A stretch of DNA of 57,277 bases from Opitutus sp. GAS368 (GCA_945871005.1 CAMBUJ010000002.1:1-57277), one strand, 5' to 3'; shown: positions 49,801-57,277, counted from the first letter of the stretch. Numbers and translations: made by a program. The notes: generated by a model not told the origin, from the sequence alone.

Positions 49801-49991
49801 TGGTGGCGTCCCTCGGCTTCGTGCCGATGGCGTTGTCCACCGGAGCCGGGGCCGAAGTGCAACGCCCGCTGGCGACCGTCGTTATCGGCGGCGTCATCAC
49901 CTCAACCTTTCTTACGCTGATTCTTCTACCCGTGCTTTACGACTGGATGGAGCGTCGGAGCGAGAAACCTCCCGTTAGTTCAACCCACTAA
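46839..49991 (+). CDS. czcA: RND heavy-metal pump CzcA-like, system 2
   Basis: This 1050-residue RND pump has the same twelve-helix layout as CzcA of system 1 and the relay motif [15 protein letters not shown] (about residues 404-418), again the divalent-cation type. The conserved RYGLSQI-like motif appears as KFGLSQI near residue 87 and the C-terminal STFLTLILLPVLYD is intact. It starts 1 nt inside the end of the mini-adaptor gene. It looks functional. Confidence 0.92.
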   Translation: MLEWLIDFSLRKRGLIVCSALTLLGVGLWAATRLGVDAVPDITNPQIQINTEVAALAPEEIETLVTVPVEMEMAGLPDMTELRSLSKFGLSQITMTFKDDVDIYRLRQLVTERLGRARDRLPAKVTPALAPISTGLGEIVYYTLRYKPGAPGAPVDRAEQLRQLRLLHDYTLKPLLRSTPGLAEVNAIGGYEKQIVIAPDPAKLEQAGVSFEQLVAVVRNSTENAGGGVLEMGGEAVVVRANTRAKTAEDLGGLPVKFAGAARPLLIRDLAEVTIGSAVRTGASTEDGEETITGAAIMLAGENARLVAQAVVEKLKHIQEKLPQGIEIRVVYDRSDLVNATIHTVEKNLFEGAVLVAVILFGFLGNWRAALIVSLAIPLSFLFMLTGMVEAKITANLMSLGAIDFGLIVDGAIVMVENILRHIAEKQHALGRKLTPAERLTEVRLSAREVARPMFFGVLIITLVYVPILALTGIEGKMFRPMAVTVMFALVGALVLALTLMPALCSWFLRGNISEKDNWAVRGAKALYTPLLAWALRMRWLIVAAALALFAVSGWIFTKLGAEFIPQLDEGSMSIQMIRGNSVALGDSVELQRASEKLLMEKFPEVSHIFSRIGTAEIATDPMGPNVSDTYLFFTPLDKWREVDGRKITKPELIELMRRELVAAAPGQTYLFTQPIQMRFNEIMAGARADLSLKIYGDDYAELERLATAARDVLRGVTGGGDVEFEALGRVPMLEITPKREALQRLNLHADEINAVVGTALGGEEAGSLIDGSKRYDVVVRLSEAERMNLAGLRQLPVIGGEGAHVPLERVADITVADRVGTINREDTQRRVAILINVRGRDTESFVLEAQAKLNERVKFPPGYFFEFGGQFENLQAARARLMIVVPAALLLIFGLIYASFGSARQATLIFLCVPLAATGGVIALWARGMPFTISAAVGFIALSGIAVLNGIMLISFINQLRAEGSDVRKAVIEGTLTRLRPKLMTALVASLGFVPMALSTGAGAEVQRPLATVVIGGVITSTFLTLILLPVLYDWMERRSEKPPVSSTH

Positions 49992-50001
49992 ATCCAAAAT
50001 C

Positions 50002-50439
50002 ATGAAACTGAAATACATCACGTTCGCGGTGGCCGCTCTTTGTGCCACCGCTTCCCTCCACGCCGAAAAAATCGTTGCCGGCCCAAAAGGCGGACGACTT
50101 CTTGAAGCCGAACCACTCAAGGCGGAGTTCTTCGTCAATGCGGAACGCAAGGTCGAGGTCACGTTCTACGACGCGGCGCTCAAGCCTACCGATCCGGGCG
50201 CTCAAACCGTCACGGTCACGGCCGAGCCTGCCAGTGGTAAAACCAAGCTTGAGCTGGAAAAAACCGCCACTGGGTTTGTCTCCAAGACAGCCCTGCCGGC
50301 AGGCGAGCCGTATCGTGTCGTGGTGCAAGCCCGCGCCAGCGCGGACGCGAAGCCCAAAAACTTCCGCGTCGATCTGAACCTCGCCACCTGTGGAGGGTGC
50401 CAGAAGTCAGAATACGCCTGCGTCTGCGATTCGCACTAA
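50002..50439 (+). CDS. Secreted protein resembling the N-terminal domain of CzcB
   Basis: A 145-residue protein with a signal peptide (to ~21, LHA). The mature part opens IVAGPKGGRLLEAEPLKAEF, the same pattern as the GPHGGRLL segment of CzcB, and continues as a single beta-domain. The end has CGGCQKSEYACVCDSH, a Cys-rich metal site. It corresponds to the metal-binding N-terminal domain of a CzcB adaptor, made as a separate protein. It lies 10 nt after czcA2 and 30 nt before the Zn ATPase gene. Confidence 0.65.
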   Translation: MKLKYITFAVAALCATASLHAEKIVAGPKGGRLLEAEPLKAEFFVNAERKVEVTFYDAALKPTDPGAQTVTVTAEPASGKTKLELEKTATGFVSKTALPAGEPYRVVVQARASADAKPKNFRVDLNLATCGGCQKSEYACVCDSH

Positions 50440-50451
50440 GCGAATATTCGC
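50440..50451. promoter_or_regulatory. Perfect palindrome before the P1B-2 ATPase gene
   Basis: GCGAATATTCGC lies between the stop at 50439 and the ATPase start at 50470. It is a perfect 12-bp palindrome in a 30-nt gap, so it could be an operator or a small hairpin. No matching regulator gene is seen. Confidence 0.35.
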
Positions 50452-50469
50452 CCATATAATGCCCCTACG

Positions 50470-52452
50470 ATGAGCGCTCCACACGAACACGCCTGCGATC
50501 AGGAAGCCAAAGCGCATCACGATCACGGTTCGTGCTGTTGCGATCATGGCGACGACAACGGCAGCGGTTGGGAAAGCCGCAGTCTCGCCCTGTCTGGCGT
50601 ATTGGTCGGCGCGGGCCTGCTGCTTCGTTGGACGGACTTGGCTCCCGCCCCGGTTCAAACCTCGTTGTTCGCCGTCGCCATCGCGGCGGGAGGCTGGTTT
50701 CTGCTTCCCGCCGCATGTCGCGCCTTGCGGCAGCTCCGCCCCAACATCGCGCTGTTGATGGTTATCGCTGTCATCGGCGCCGCCGTCATCGGCGAGTGGG
50801 CCGAAGCCGCCACAGTCGTCTTTCTCTTCGGCATCGCCGAATGGCTCGAAGGCTGGGCGGATCGGCGTGCGCGCCGCGCCACCGAGGCCCTGCTGCAACT
50901 CGCCCCGAAGATCGCCGTGGTGAAGCGCGACGGCGCGTTCATCGAAGTGCCGGTCGATCAAGTCGCAGTTGAAGAGACTGTCGCCACAAAATCCGGTATG
51001 AGCATTCCGCTCGATGGGGTCGTCATCAGCGGCGAATCTGCTGTTAACCAAGCACCGATCACCGGTGAGTCCGTGCCGGTGGACAAGAAGCCGGGCGACA
51101 CCGTGTTTGCCGGCACGATCAACGGCGAAGGCTCCTTGGAAATTCGAGTCACCAAAGCCTCCGGTGATACGACGCTGGCGCGCATCATCCGCCTCGTCGC
51201 GGAAGCACAGGAACAAAAAGCGCCGACCCAGCGTTTTGTAGATGTGTTCGCCCGTTATTACACGCCCGCCGTGACGGTATTGGCGTTGCTGATTTTTCTC
51301 ACGCCGCCTCTTTTCATGGATGGGGACTGGAGCGTATGGCTCTACCGCGCCTGCGTGCTGCTCATTATCGCCTGTCCGTGTGCGTTGGTCATTTCCACGC
51401 CGGTCAGCATCGTAGCGGGACTGACTGCACTCGCCCGGCTTGGGGTGCTCGTGAAGGGGGGCGCTCACCTCGAAACCATTGGAGGGCTCAAGGCGCTGGC
51501 GGTGGACAAGACCGGCACCATCACGGAAGGAAAACCCATGGTGCAAGGGGTTGAGTTGGTCAACGCGCAGTCTGTCTCGGATGTGCTGCGTATCGCCGCC
51601 GCAATCGACGATCACTCGGCCCATCCGCTCGCCAAGGCGGTGGTCGCTTACGCCAAGGAGCAGAAAGTCGCTTTTAATCGCGCGGAAAAATACCAGAATA
51701 ACAGCGGTCGTGGTGCGGAAGGCGTGGTGGATGGACACGCTTATTTTGTCGGGAATCATCGTTTCGCCCACGAACTCGGCGTGTGCAACGCAGACATCGA
51801 GCGCCGTCTCACATCCATTGAAGGGAAAGGCCAGTCGGTCGTTGTCGTCGGGCATCGTCCGCATGATGGCTGTACGGGTGAGGTGATTGGCATCATCGCG
51901 ATTGGTGATACGCTGCGCCCCAATGCCAAGGCGGCGATTGCGGAGCTTCATGCGGCGGGCATCATCCAAATCGTGATGCTTAGCGGCGACAATCAGCGCG
52001 CCGCAGATTTTATCGCCCGCCAGGTCGGCATCGATGAGGCGCGCGGCGATTTGCTCCCCGAAAACAAGGTTTCGGCTGTGAAGGCATTGCGAGACAAGCA
52101 CGGCGTGGTCGCCATGGTGGGAGACGGCGTGAATGATGCGCCCGCGATGGCGACGGCAAATATAGGCATCGCGATGGGCGCGGCCGGCACCGATGCCGCA
52201 ATCGAAACGGCGGACATCGCGCTGATGCAAGATGACCTGGGGAAAATCGCGGAGACGGTGCGTATCGGGCGGCGCACGATGGGCATTATCCGCTTCAACA
52301 TCACCTTCGCTTTGGGGCTGAAGGGATTGTTTCTGGTTCTTACGCTGATCGGTCACGCGAGCCTTTGGATGGCGATCATGGCGGATACAGGGGCCACGTT
52401 GCTTGTGGTAGCGAACGCCTTGCGCCTACTGAGGGCCGTCAAACCAGTTTAG
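50470..52452 (+). CDS. zntA: Zn/Cd/Pb-exporting P1B-2 ATPase (ZntA/CadA type)
   Basis: A 660-residue metal pump. The N-terminus is short, His/Cys-rich (HHDHGSCCCDHGDD at ~16-29) and lacks the HMA domain. CPC is at ~301-303, the phosphorylated Asp in DKTGT at ~346, and GDGVNDAP near 550. The last helices show the P1B-2 ion-site residues Lys618 (LGLKGLF) and Asp639 (MADTGA), which fit Zn, Cd or Pb rather than Cu. Follows the CzcB-N-like gene by 30 nt. It moves divalent metal to the periplasm, where the RND pumps remove it. Confidence 0.93.
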   Translation: MSAPHEHACDQEAKAHHDHGSCCCDHGDDNGSGWESRSLALSGVLVGAGLLLRWTDLAPAPVQTSLFAVAIAAGGWFLLPAACRALRQLRPNIALLMVIAVIGAAVIGEWAEAATVVFLFGIAEWLEGWADRRARRATEALLQLAPKIAVVKRDGAFIEVPVDQVAVEETVATKSGMSIPLDGVVISGESAVNQAPITGESVPVDKKPGDTVFAGTINGEGSLEIRVTKASGDTTLARIIRLVAEAQEQKAPTQRFVDVFARYYTPAVTVLALLIFLTPPLFMDGDWSVWLYRACVLLIIACPCALVISTPVSIVAGLTALARLGVLVKGGAHLETIGGLKALAVDKTGTITEGKPMVQGVELVNAQSVSDVLRIAAAIDDHSAHPLAKAVVAYAKEQKVAFNRAEKYQNNSGRGAEGVVDGHAYFVGNHRFAHELGVCNADIERRLTSIEGKGQSVVVVGHRPHDGCTGEVIGIIAIGDTLRPNAKAAIAELHAAGIIQIVMLSGDNQRAADFIARQVGIDEARGDLLPENKVSAVKALRDKHGVVAMVGDGVNDAPAMATANIGIAMGAAGTDAAIETADIALMQDDLGKIAETVRIGRRTMGIIRFNITFALGLKGLFLVLTLIGHASLWMAIMADTGATLLVVANALRLLRAVKPV

Positions 52453-52676
52453 CCCGGTGGAGCCCAGGCGGAGTGCTGGGGCACATCGTCTAACCTCCGA
52501 AGGCTAACTCCACCTGGGAGATGGTCGCAGTCGCACTGGAACAGTCGTCTGCTACTGGCTTGTGCGTCAGGGTATTTCTGCACCGGCCCAAGCCGTGAAT
52601 AAGATGCATTCACTTATCGGCTACAAAATAGAGGATTTTCAACCCTACGTCGGAAAATGCTTAGATGCGTTCAAAC
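52453..52676. other. Gap after the P1B-2 ATPase gene
   Basis: No gene is seen. A weak hairpin CCCAG...CTGGG lies at 52463-52481 and may serve as a terminator. The rest holds no recognised feature up to the REP-like palindrome at 52677. Confidence 0.35.
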
Positions 52677-52768
52677 GGGGTCGGTCTGTTACATGGATAC
52701 ATTGAGAGTCGGATTTCACGCTTTTAAAGTTGGCTAATGATTATGTATTCATGTAACGACCCGACCCC
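52677..52768. repeat. REP-like palindromic element
   Basis: A 26-bp inverted repeat opens GGGGTCGGTCTG at 52677 and closes with the near-complement ending CGACCCGACCCC at 52768 (few mismatches). The GGGGTCGGG(T) and TTACAT-type ends resemble those moved by Y1/REP-associated transposases. The element is 92 bp, has no gene and lies directly at the broken end of an rcnA-like gene. Confidence 0.65.
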
Positions 52769-53099
52769 ATTTCAGCGCCGCACCGTCACCACGCCGCAGA
52801 TCATTTTGTTCGGTCTCACCGGCGGACTGCTCCCGTGCCCGGCGGCATTTACTATCCTGCTGGTGTGCTTGCAGGTGAAGCAGGTCACCCTCGGGTTTGC
52901 CCTCGTGCTGTGTTTCAGCCTCGGGTTGGCGCTGACGCTGGTCGCCACTGGCACGCTGGCGGCGTGGAGTGTTCACCACGCTTCGAAACGCATCAAAGGC
53001 TTCGGCGAGTTCGCGCGAAAGGCCCCGTATTTCTCCAGCGCCTTACTGGTGGCAATGGGCCTGTTCATCGCGATTCAGGGCTGGCGTCACCTGAGCTGA
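52737..53099 (+). pseudogene. rcnA: RcnA-like Ni/Co efflux protein, C-terminal fragment
   Basis: From about residue 14 the frame matches the C-terminal half of RcnA: TPQIILFGLTGGLLPCPAA (~19-37), then the VKQVTLGFALVL helix and ARKAPYFSSALLV near the end. The first ~11 codons (MIMYSCNDPT) are read from the REP-like element, and the N-terminal membrane helices and His-rich loop are missing. RcnA exports nickel and cobalt; this piece cannot work alone. The palindrome probably inserted into or deleted the 5' part of the gene. Confidence 0.8.
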
Positions 53100-53678
53100 C
53101 CCCGCCATCGGGCTTGCAATAGCTGAAATGAGGTAGGCACGGACCTACCGGAGCTACAAGGTTGGACGGAAAGTCCGTGCGCTATTTCGGAATAAGGGTA
53201 ACTGAACGCCCCTTAACGCACGACACCGAAGCGACAACTTGTAGGGTCCAATCAGTGCGGACTTTTCAGAAAAAACAATTCCTGAATTCTCAACCATCAC
53301 GACAGCAAGACTATGAAGTAAAAGTACAATCGACGAATTCTCGTTTCGTCGATGAAATGAGCGACATTTCGTGATGACCCAAAAAATCCCCACAAGATGT
53401 AACTTTTTTCGCTGAAAAGCTGGTCACTACAAAATGTCGCACCGGTTTGGTCACCACAAGATGTCGTTTTGCGACATTCTAACATGACTTTACCACGAGA
53501 CGATTTCGCAGTGTTTGCAGCGGTATTTGTTATCTCAAATAGATGCTGGGGCAGCGATGGCGTCGCTCATCAACACAGCGTCGAGTTCCGGCCTTCAGAC
53601 CGAATACCAAACGATCATCGCTCAAAAGGTCGCTGACGTGGCGGCTGCTGCGGCGTCAGAGGGTGGACGGCAGGCGGG
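53100..53678. other. Gap with small hairpins and IS-end-like repeats
   Basis: A short stem AGGTAGG/CCTACC lies at 53131-53149, and GCACGGACCT (53138-53147) is near-complementary to AAGTCCGTGC (53173-53182). IS-end-like repeats start at 53361. A 41-codon frame at 53557-53682 (MASLINTASSSGLQTEYQT...) is open but too short to trust. Confidence 0.4.
53361..53488. repeat. Repeat cluster of the island-flanking family (right copy)
   Basis: Five copies of GGTCAYCACRARATGTCG-like units: inverted at 53362-53379, direct at 53389-53400 (partial), 53422-53439 and 53449-53466, and inverted at 53471-53488. The arrangement resembles subterminal repeats of IS21-like ends. The core CACAAGATGTCG is the same as in the cluster at 22.92-23.09 kb. 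No transposase gene is present between them. Confidence 0.6.
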
Positions 53679-54182
53679 CTAGCCAAGAGCCACACTGGTG
53701 GGTTTGTCGGGGATGGTGCGATCCATCCAGCGGGCAGTGAGCAACGGTTCGAGGTAGGTCTGCCGGAAGTGTTCGCGATTTTGCAGGCCCAGCGCGTCTT
53801 GCAGATGCTCGCGGATGGGGGGGACGGCGGCGGCGCGGAGCAGCTTGCCGACTTGCGTGGTGGGCTGACCAAGCGCGACGTAAAGTTCATTCAAGGCGAT
53901 TGATAGCAGGAGCTTATCTTGCATGGTAGCTTGCGTGGTCGAGGGGTCGGCGGGGAGCGGAGCCGGACGCCAGAGGGTCTGCACGAAATGGCCTTCGTCT
54001 TGGCGAAACCCGGGGACGACTTGCCCGGTGACTTGTCCGGCGTGGGCGATCCATGACTTTAAGCCAATTGATACAAGCTGGTTAAGGCCATCATCGACTT
54101 GTCCGGTATCTTGACCGTTAACAGGGTGCCAACCCCTTAGGCGTGCGGACCTGCTAAGGTTTTTAAATCGGCGAGAGGCCAC
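53679..54182 (-). pseudogene. C-terminal fragment of an AlbA_2/Fic-like regulator
   Basis: Only the C-terminal region of a regulator is seen. The frame has the family ending: LQDALGLQNREHFRQTYLEP (~125-145), then WMDRTIPDKPTS. Before it lie TGQVTGQV-type repeats and FVQTLWRP, which match the C-terminal wing of ATP-binding/AlbA_2 and Fic-type proteins. No N-terminal catalytic or ATP-binding domain is found. A separate start at ATG 53924 would give an 81-residue wHTH-like peptide. Confidence 0.5.
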
Positions 54183-54188
54183 TCGGAC

Positions 54189-54896
54189 TTACTTCTTACT
54201 AGGCACCAAAATTTTATCCGTTGCAGGACCGTTTTGTAGGATTGCTGTGTGGGCTGCTAAATCGATCAGGACGTGATTCGGCACGGAGGCATGAGGATTA
54301 TCTCCAGCGGCGTTGAGACAGAGCGCACGTCCACACTTCGCCTGCCATTTCGTCGCCGTATGGACGTGTCCACTTAGCACCAGTTGCGTGCGAGCGCCCC
54401 AAGCTGGCGAAAGTGCTGCGAAAAGGTCGTCACTGCCGAAATCCATTGGCTGGCCACCGTAGTCGGAACGTCCTAAGCCACACTCGGTCGGTGGCGCGTG
54501 GTGCAGCCATATGTCGGCTTGTAGCACTTCCGTCCGCAAAAACGCTTGCGCTTCACTACCCCAAGGGAGGCAGGTGATCGAGCGGTCGCCGAAAACGCCA
54601 ATTCCACCGTCGACCGTAACACCTGGCCGTGCGAGCGCCCGCAGCCAGTCGGCATTGTCATCAAGTACGATGTCATGATTTCCGCTGCACAGAAAAAGGG
54701 GGAAGTCTGCCGAGCGCACCCAGACGCTGATCCAATCCATTTGCCGCTTCAATGCACTGCTTGCTTGGTGGGCATCGGCGTCGACCAAATCACCCGAAAT
54801 GGCCACGGCGCAGCCCGTGGCTCTGGCTTGTTTGGCGACCCAATCAAACCAGGTTTTATTACCGTGGAGATCGGAGAGGTGGAGTAGTTGGTTCAT
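54189..54896 (-). CDS. Metallophosphoesterase
   Basis: A 235-residue calcineurin-like phosphoesterase with all metal-binding motifs in order: SDLHG (residues ~8-12), GDLVD (~35-39), GNHD (~72-75), HHAP (~130-133) and GHVH (~176-179). It is soluble and has no signal peptide. The substrate is unknown. It lies at the start of a minus-strand gene set that also has a dual-specificity-type phosphatase, though they are not contiguous. An ACGTAA-rich imperfect palindrome lies ~110 nt upstream, possibly its operator. Confidence 0.9.
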   Translation of the reverse strand: MNQLLHLSDLHGNKTWFDWVAKQARATGCAVAISGDLVDADAHQASSALKRQMDWISVWVRSADFPLFLCSGNHDIVLDDNADWLRALARPGVTVDGGIGVFGDRSITCLPWGSEAQAFLRTEVLQADIWLHHAPPTECGLGRSDYGGQPMDFGSDDLFAALSPAWGARTQLVLSGHVHTATKWQAKCGRALCLNAAGDNPHASVPNHVLIDLAAHTAILQNGPATDKILVPSKK

Positions 54897-55311
54897 TCAG
54901 AGGAAGTCGGGAACTCGGTGGTGTTAGGGGGAAAGAGGGGGGCGCAAGTGCGGGTGGGTTAGCTGCCTGCCCTTCCACCGATGGCATGAGGGTAATCCGG
55001 CCATTACGTAAAATGCGTTACGTTACTTAACGTAATGAGTAAGTGGGCGGATCCAATTCGACTGCCTCAGTTCTATCTATTTCTACCCACTTCTAACTAC
55101 GTCTACCTGAAATCGAGTATAAGTTATTATTATTCCATAAGCTGCTAGTTAGCAGAATTCTGGATCGTGCTCAGCGGTCAATCCGATCTATTATGGCATG
55201 AGTGTGGTGTATTGGAAAAAAGATTTAAATTTACCGTTAAGGTCCACCCAGCGCCGGAAATAACATCGGCGAGAATCAACAGGGCCCCATTCCCATCGCA
55301 GCATTGTAGCC
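54897..55311. other. Gap upstream of the metallophosphoesterase gene
   Basis: No gene is seen in this 415-nt stretch. CATTACGTAA (near 55002) and its near-complement around 55035 form an imperfect palindrome with a GCGTTACGTTAC insert. The remainder is AT-rich without clear features. Confidence 0.35.
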
Positions 55312-55779
55312 CTATCCAATATATGGCTGCTTCGGAGTGGGCTTTGGCGAAAGCTTTTCGATTTCACGCCGAAGCTTACGTTGCGATGCACGTTTGGTGC
55401 GAAGTTCTTTGAGTACGTTGGCTAGGTGCTCTTCTTCGGGCAGATCCGCATCACCACAGGACAAGCGGAGCCACACGGCGCGTTTTAGGTCAGCGATCTT
55501 ACTCGCCTCCAGATACTTGGCGCGTTGCTCCGCGACCCGGTTTTCGGCCTTCTCTTTGAGCTGAGTGTTGGTGAGGTCGGCAAGGTCGAAGCGGGCGGGC
55601 GTTTGCTGGCGAATCGACTCCCATACGGCGATGGGGATTTCCACTTTAATGCCACGGTCACTGGCCTCAAAGGCACATTTATTCAGCTCAAGCCAAACTG
55701 ACTTCCCGTAACCGAAGCACTCGGTGTAAAGGTGGAAGCTGTTGTCTTTGCTATAAGCTAGGGAATTTTTGGTGGACAT
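55312..55779 (-). CDS. Hypothetical protein, helical
   Basis: A 155-residue soluble protein with a normal composition. The N-terminal ~50 residues (SFHLYTECF, then VWLELNKCAFEA) look like a small beta-alpha domain; the rest is charged and probably coiled (LKEKAENRVAEQRAKYLEA). I do not recognise the family. It is 24 nt downstream of the HigA-like gene and may be its unrecognised partner. Confidence 0.5.
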   Translation of the reverse strand: MSTKNSLAYSKDNSFHLYTECFGYGKSVWLELNKCAFEASDRGIKVEIPIAVWESIRQQTPARFDLADLTNTQLKEKAENRVAEQRAKYLEASKIADLKRAVWLRLSCGDADLPEEEHLANVLKELRTKRASQRKLRREIEKLSPKPTPKQPYIG

Positions 55780-55803
55780 AATAATGAGCGGGACCGCATC
55801 GGG

Positions 55804-56205
55804 TTAAGGGCGTATGCTGGCTCTTATTGCTTTTGCAGGTGAATCACTCCGTGGCTTAACGCGAGCCAGCCAGTCGGCATCGCGAATCTTTGAGTCACGA
55901 ATGAAGCAGGTGGTTTGCAGCCGCGCAAAATACCCTGCCGGGAGTCCGAAGTAGCGGTCGAGTGCGAGGGACAAGTCGAAGCCGATAAAGCTATCTTCGT
56001 CGCCCCTGGCAAAGTCGGCGATTTCCAAGGCGTAATCACGATCGGGATCATCAGCACTTCGAGGTAGGGCCTTGGCGATCTTGGAAGCGGTCAATCCGAG
56101 TGGGCGCATGAAGTCTTCGCGGAGAATCTCGCCCGCATAAACGGCAAGGAATTTGGGGCCCCTTTTTTCGGGTATCCGTTGAGTCGGTTGGTGCTTTTTT
56201 AGCAT
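55804..56205 (-). CDS. HigA-like antitoxin/XRE regulator, no HigB seen
   Basis: A 133-residue protein with the HigA opening AGEILREDFMRPLGLTASKI (residues ~25-44) and an HTH, followed by a helical part (ALDRYFGLPAGYFARLQ). These features define the HigA family of antitoxins, which pair with the HigB ribosome-dependent RNase. No HigB-like gene is directly upstream or downstream. The unknown gene at 55312 may be a partner, or this is a plain regulator. Confidence 0.7.
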   Translation of the reverse strand: MLKKHQPTQRIPEKRGPKFLAVYAGEILREDFMRPLGLTASKIAKALPRSADDPDRDYALEIADFARGDEDSFIGFDLSLALDRYFGLPAGYFARLQTTCFIRDSKIRDADWLARVKPRSDSPAKAIRASIRP

Positions 56206-56221
56206 CTAATTTTTAAAGCTG

Positions 56222-56437
56222 TCAGCGTTGAGGGGTCTTCAAGGTGCGCCTCCACGCGCTATAGTCCCACGGATAAAAGGCGTCTTGTTCGGATTGGGGG
56301 AGCCCATCGATCCACGGGCAGGCAGACCCATAAAGCCACTCGGTAAAAGGGGCTCGTTCGGCTTCGGGAAGATCTCGCATGCGCGGCCAAGATGGTTTTG
56401 CCGAGTTGCTCGGTTGGGGTGCAGGTGTGTCGTCCAT
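56222..56437 (-). CDS. Small conserved hypothetical protein
   Basis: A 71-residue Trp/Pro-rich protein. Its core, MRDLPEAERAPFTEWLYG, followed by PWIDGLPQSEQDAFYPWDY, gives a distinctive two-part pattern that I associate with small proteins in Opitutae genomes. It has no signal peptide and no metal site. The longer in-frame extension upstream is a shadow of the phosphatase gene. It lies 16 nt upstream of the HigA-like gene on the same strand. Confidence 0.6.
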   Translation of the reverse strand: MDDTPAPQPSNSAKPSWPRMRDLPEAERAPFTEWLYGSACPWIDGLPQSEQDAFYPWDYSAWRRTLKTPQR

Positions 56438-56480
56438 GGTTACTGTTTTGGTTATGGGCCCGGTATCGCTCAAATTGGCC

Positions 56481-57023
56481 TCATTGACCCAGTTGCCAGG
56501 CCTCGATGAAGAGCCGCTGTTTGTCGTTTTCCGGGGTGGGACGGAAATCCTCGATTTTGTCGCCGATGAGCGCGTGCATGTGAGCCACGGCCTGCGTCGG
56601 CGTGGCCAAACCATGGCGCACCAGCCAGCAGCAGACAATGGTGCCGGTTCGGCCCCGACCGCCCCAGCAGTGCACATAGCCCACGCCGCCACGTTGCAGG
56701 GTGGCGTCGATTTCATCGAGGATGGCGCGCACCACGTTTGGAGTGGTGGTGGAGCCATCCACGATCGAATACCTGCGTCCTTCCACGCTCCGTCCCATCG
56801 CGGCGGCGGTGAGTTTGGCATGCGAAAGGTAATCGTAAAACGGAACCCCATCGTGGTTGTTTTCCGTGGTGTACATGAGGTTAATGATATCGGTGACCCC
56901 GATATCGAGCAGCGCCTGGATTTTGGCTGCGGAGGATTCGCTAGTCCTGCCGGCCGGGTAGGCACCGGCCAGAAGTTTGCCTGGGACGACCCAATAACTG
57001 CGTTGGTAGGGAGCGGGTTTCAT
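56481..57023 (-). CDS. Dual-specificity-type protein phosphatase
   Basis: A 180-residue protein with the Cys-based phosphatase signature HCWGGRGRTG at ~137-146 (CX5R, catalytic Cys138 and Arg144). The N-terminal part (YWVVPGKLLAGAYPAG) and the upstream Asp-loop region are typical of dual-specificity phosphatases. It would remove phosphate from proteins, or possibly from lipid or nucleotide. It is soluble and has no signal peptide. It is 43 nt upstream of the small conserved protein gene. Confidence 0.88.
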   Translation of the reverse strand: MKPAPYQRSYWVVPGKLLAGAYPAGRTSESSAAKIQALLDIGVTDIINLMYTTENNHDGVPFYDYLSHAKLTAAAMGRSVEGRRYSIVDGSTTTPNVVRAILDEIDATLQRGGVGYVHCWGGRGRTGTIVCCWLVRHGLATPTQAVAHMHALIGDKIEDFRPTPENDKQRLFIEAWQLGQ

Positions 57024-57059
57024 TGTTGTGAGTTTTCCTGTTTATAATGAATTTATGGA

Positions 57060-57269
57060 TCATGCGTTAGGCCAGAAGTGGTTGATCGCCCATATCAGGC
57101 CAAAGACGATCGCGCCGATTCCACCGACCGCCCAGCACGCGCCAAATACGAGGTGTGCGATCATGTGGTTGTCTCCAGGCCCGCGTTTAACGGCGATGCC
57201 CATATTTATGACCGCCCCGAGAAGCCCGAAGATTGCGACGCAAAGCGAGATGATGAAGTAGGTATGCAT
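57060..57269 (-). CDS. Small two-helix membrane protein
   Basis: A 69-residue protein with two membrane helices (residues ~4-24 and ~39-62) linked by a short basic loop (KRGPGDNH). I do not recognise the family. Its start lies 8 nt from the window edge. It precedes the phosphatase gene on the same strand by 36 nt. Confidence 0.6.
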   Translation of the reverse strand: MHTYFIISLCVAIFGLLGAVINMGIAVKRGPGDNHMIAHLVFGACWAVGGIGAIVFGLIWAINHFWPNA

Positions 57270-57277
57270 GTTGAGGG

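Noticed and set aside
50407-52356. Minus-strand frame of 649 codons opposite the P1B-2 ATPase gene
   Set aside because: Antisense shadow; His/Arg/Asp-rich product with no recognisable domain.
53162-53374. 70-codon frame overlapping the IS-end-like repeats
   Set aside because: Composition does not look protein-like and the frame runs into the repeat cluster.

Overview
The window looks like accessory DNA from a high-GC, Gram-negative bacterium, most likely a verrucomicrobium of the Opitutae type. That assignment is an inference from general gene flavour: lipoproteins, outer-membrane barrels, Tat signals, an integrase N-terminus that resembles Opitutaceae integrases, and small secreted protein families. 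I see no rRNA, tRNA or conserved core operon, so it cannot be proved from this window. Almost every stretch belongs to a mobile, defence or metal-resistance module.

Region 1 (1-7100) is visibly AT-richer. It holds a minus-strand Tn7-like transposition operon (tnsA, tnsB, tnsC, tnsD). tnsD is cut after about 115 codons by the end of an IS21-like element at 1-148. Upstream lie an unknown gene and a strange 0.9-kb non-coding stretch that is almost free of G on the plus strand and contains a ~320-bp direct repeat.

Region 2 (7200-18924) is one tight plus-strand defence operon built on a type I restriction-modification system: a DUF2188-like protein, short HsdS, HsdM, a putative PD-(D/E)XK protein, RhuM, full HsdS, HAD phosphatase, SLATT membrane protein, a CD-NTase-like nucleotidyltransferase, HsdR, and a YgjP-type metallopeptidase. 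Most junctions overlap by 4-8 nt. The HAD-SLATT-nucleotidyltransferase cassette inside the hsd operon is the best candidate for an unusual combined system.

Region 3 (18925-23100) is a scrap zone: an intact IS630-family element, two orphan antitoxin-like genes, a small ORF, a surface-protein fragment and IS-end-like repeats.

Region 4 (23190-53100) is a ~30-kb metal-resistance island. It contains a cnrYXH-like sigma/anti-sigma/sensor set, a CorE-like Cys-rich ECF sigma factor, a Cu(I) P-type ATPase, two multicopper oxidases (one fused to an outer-membrane barrel), CopB, several small secreted Cys-rich proteins, two CzcCBA-type RND efflux systems (one with a PII-like protein, one with a split adaptor), a ZntA-type P-ATPase and a truncated RcnA. 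Short repeats of one family lie at both edges of the island (22.9-23.1 kb and 53.36-53.49 kb). Copper would be handled by Cu(I) export to the periplasm, oxidation by the multicopper oxidases and outer-membrane CopB. Divalent metals would be handled by the RND pumps and the P1B-2 ATPase.

Region 5 (53680-57277) is a minus-strand set: a regulator fragment, a metallophosphoesterase, an unknown protein, a HigA-like antitoxin, a small conserved protein, a dual-specificity-type phosphatase and a small membrane protein.
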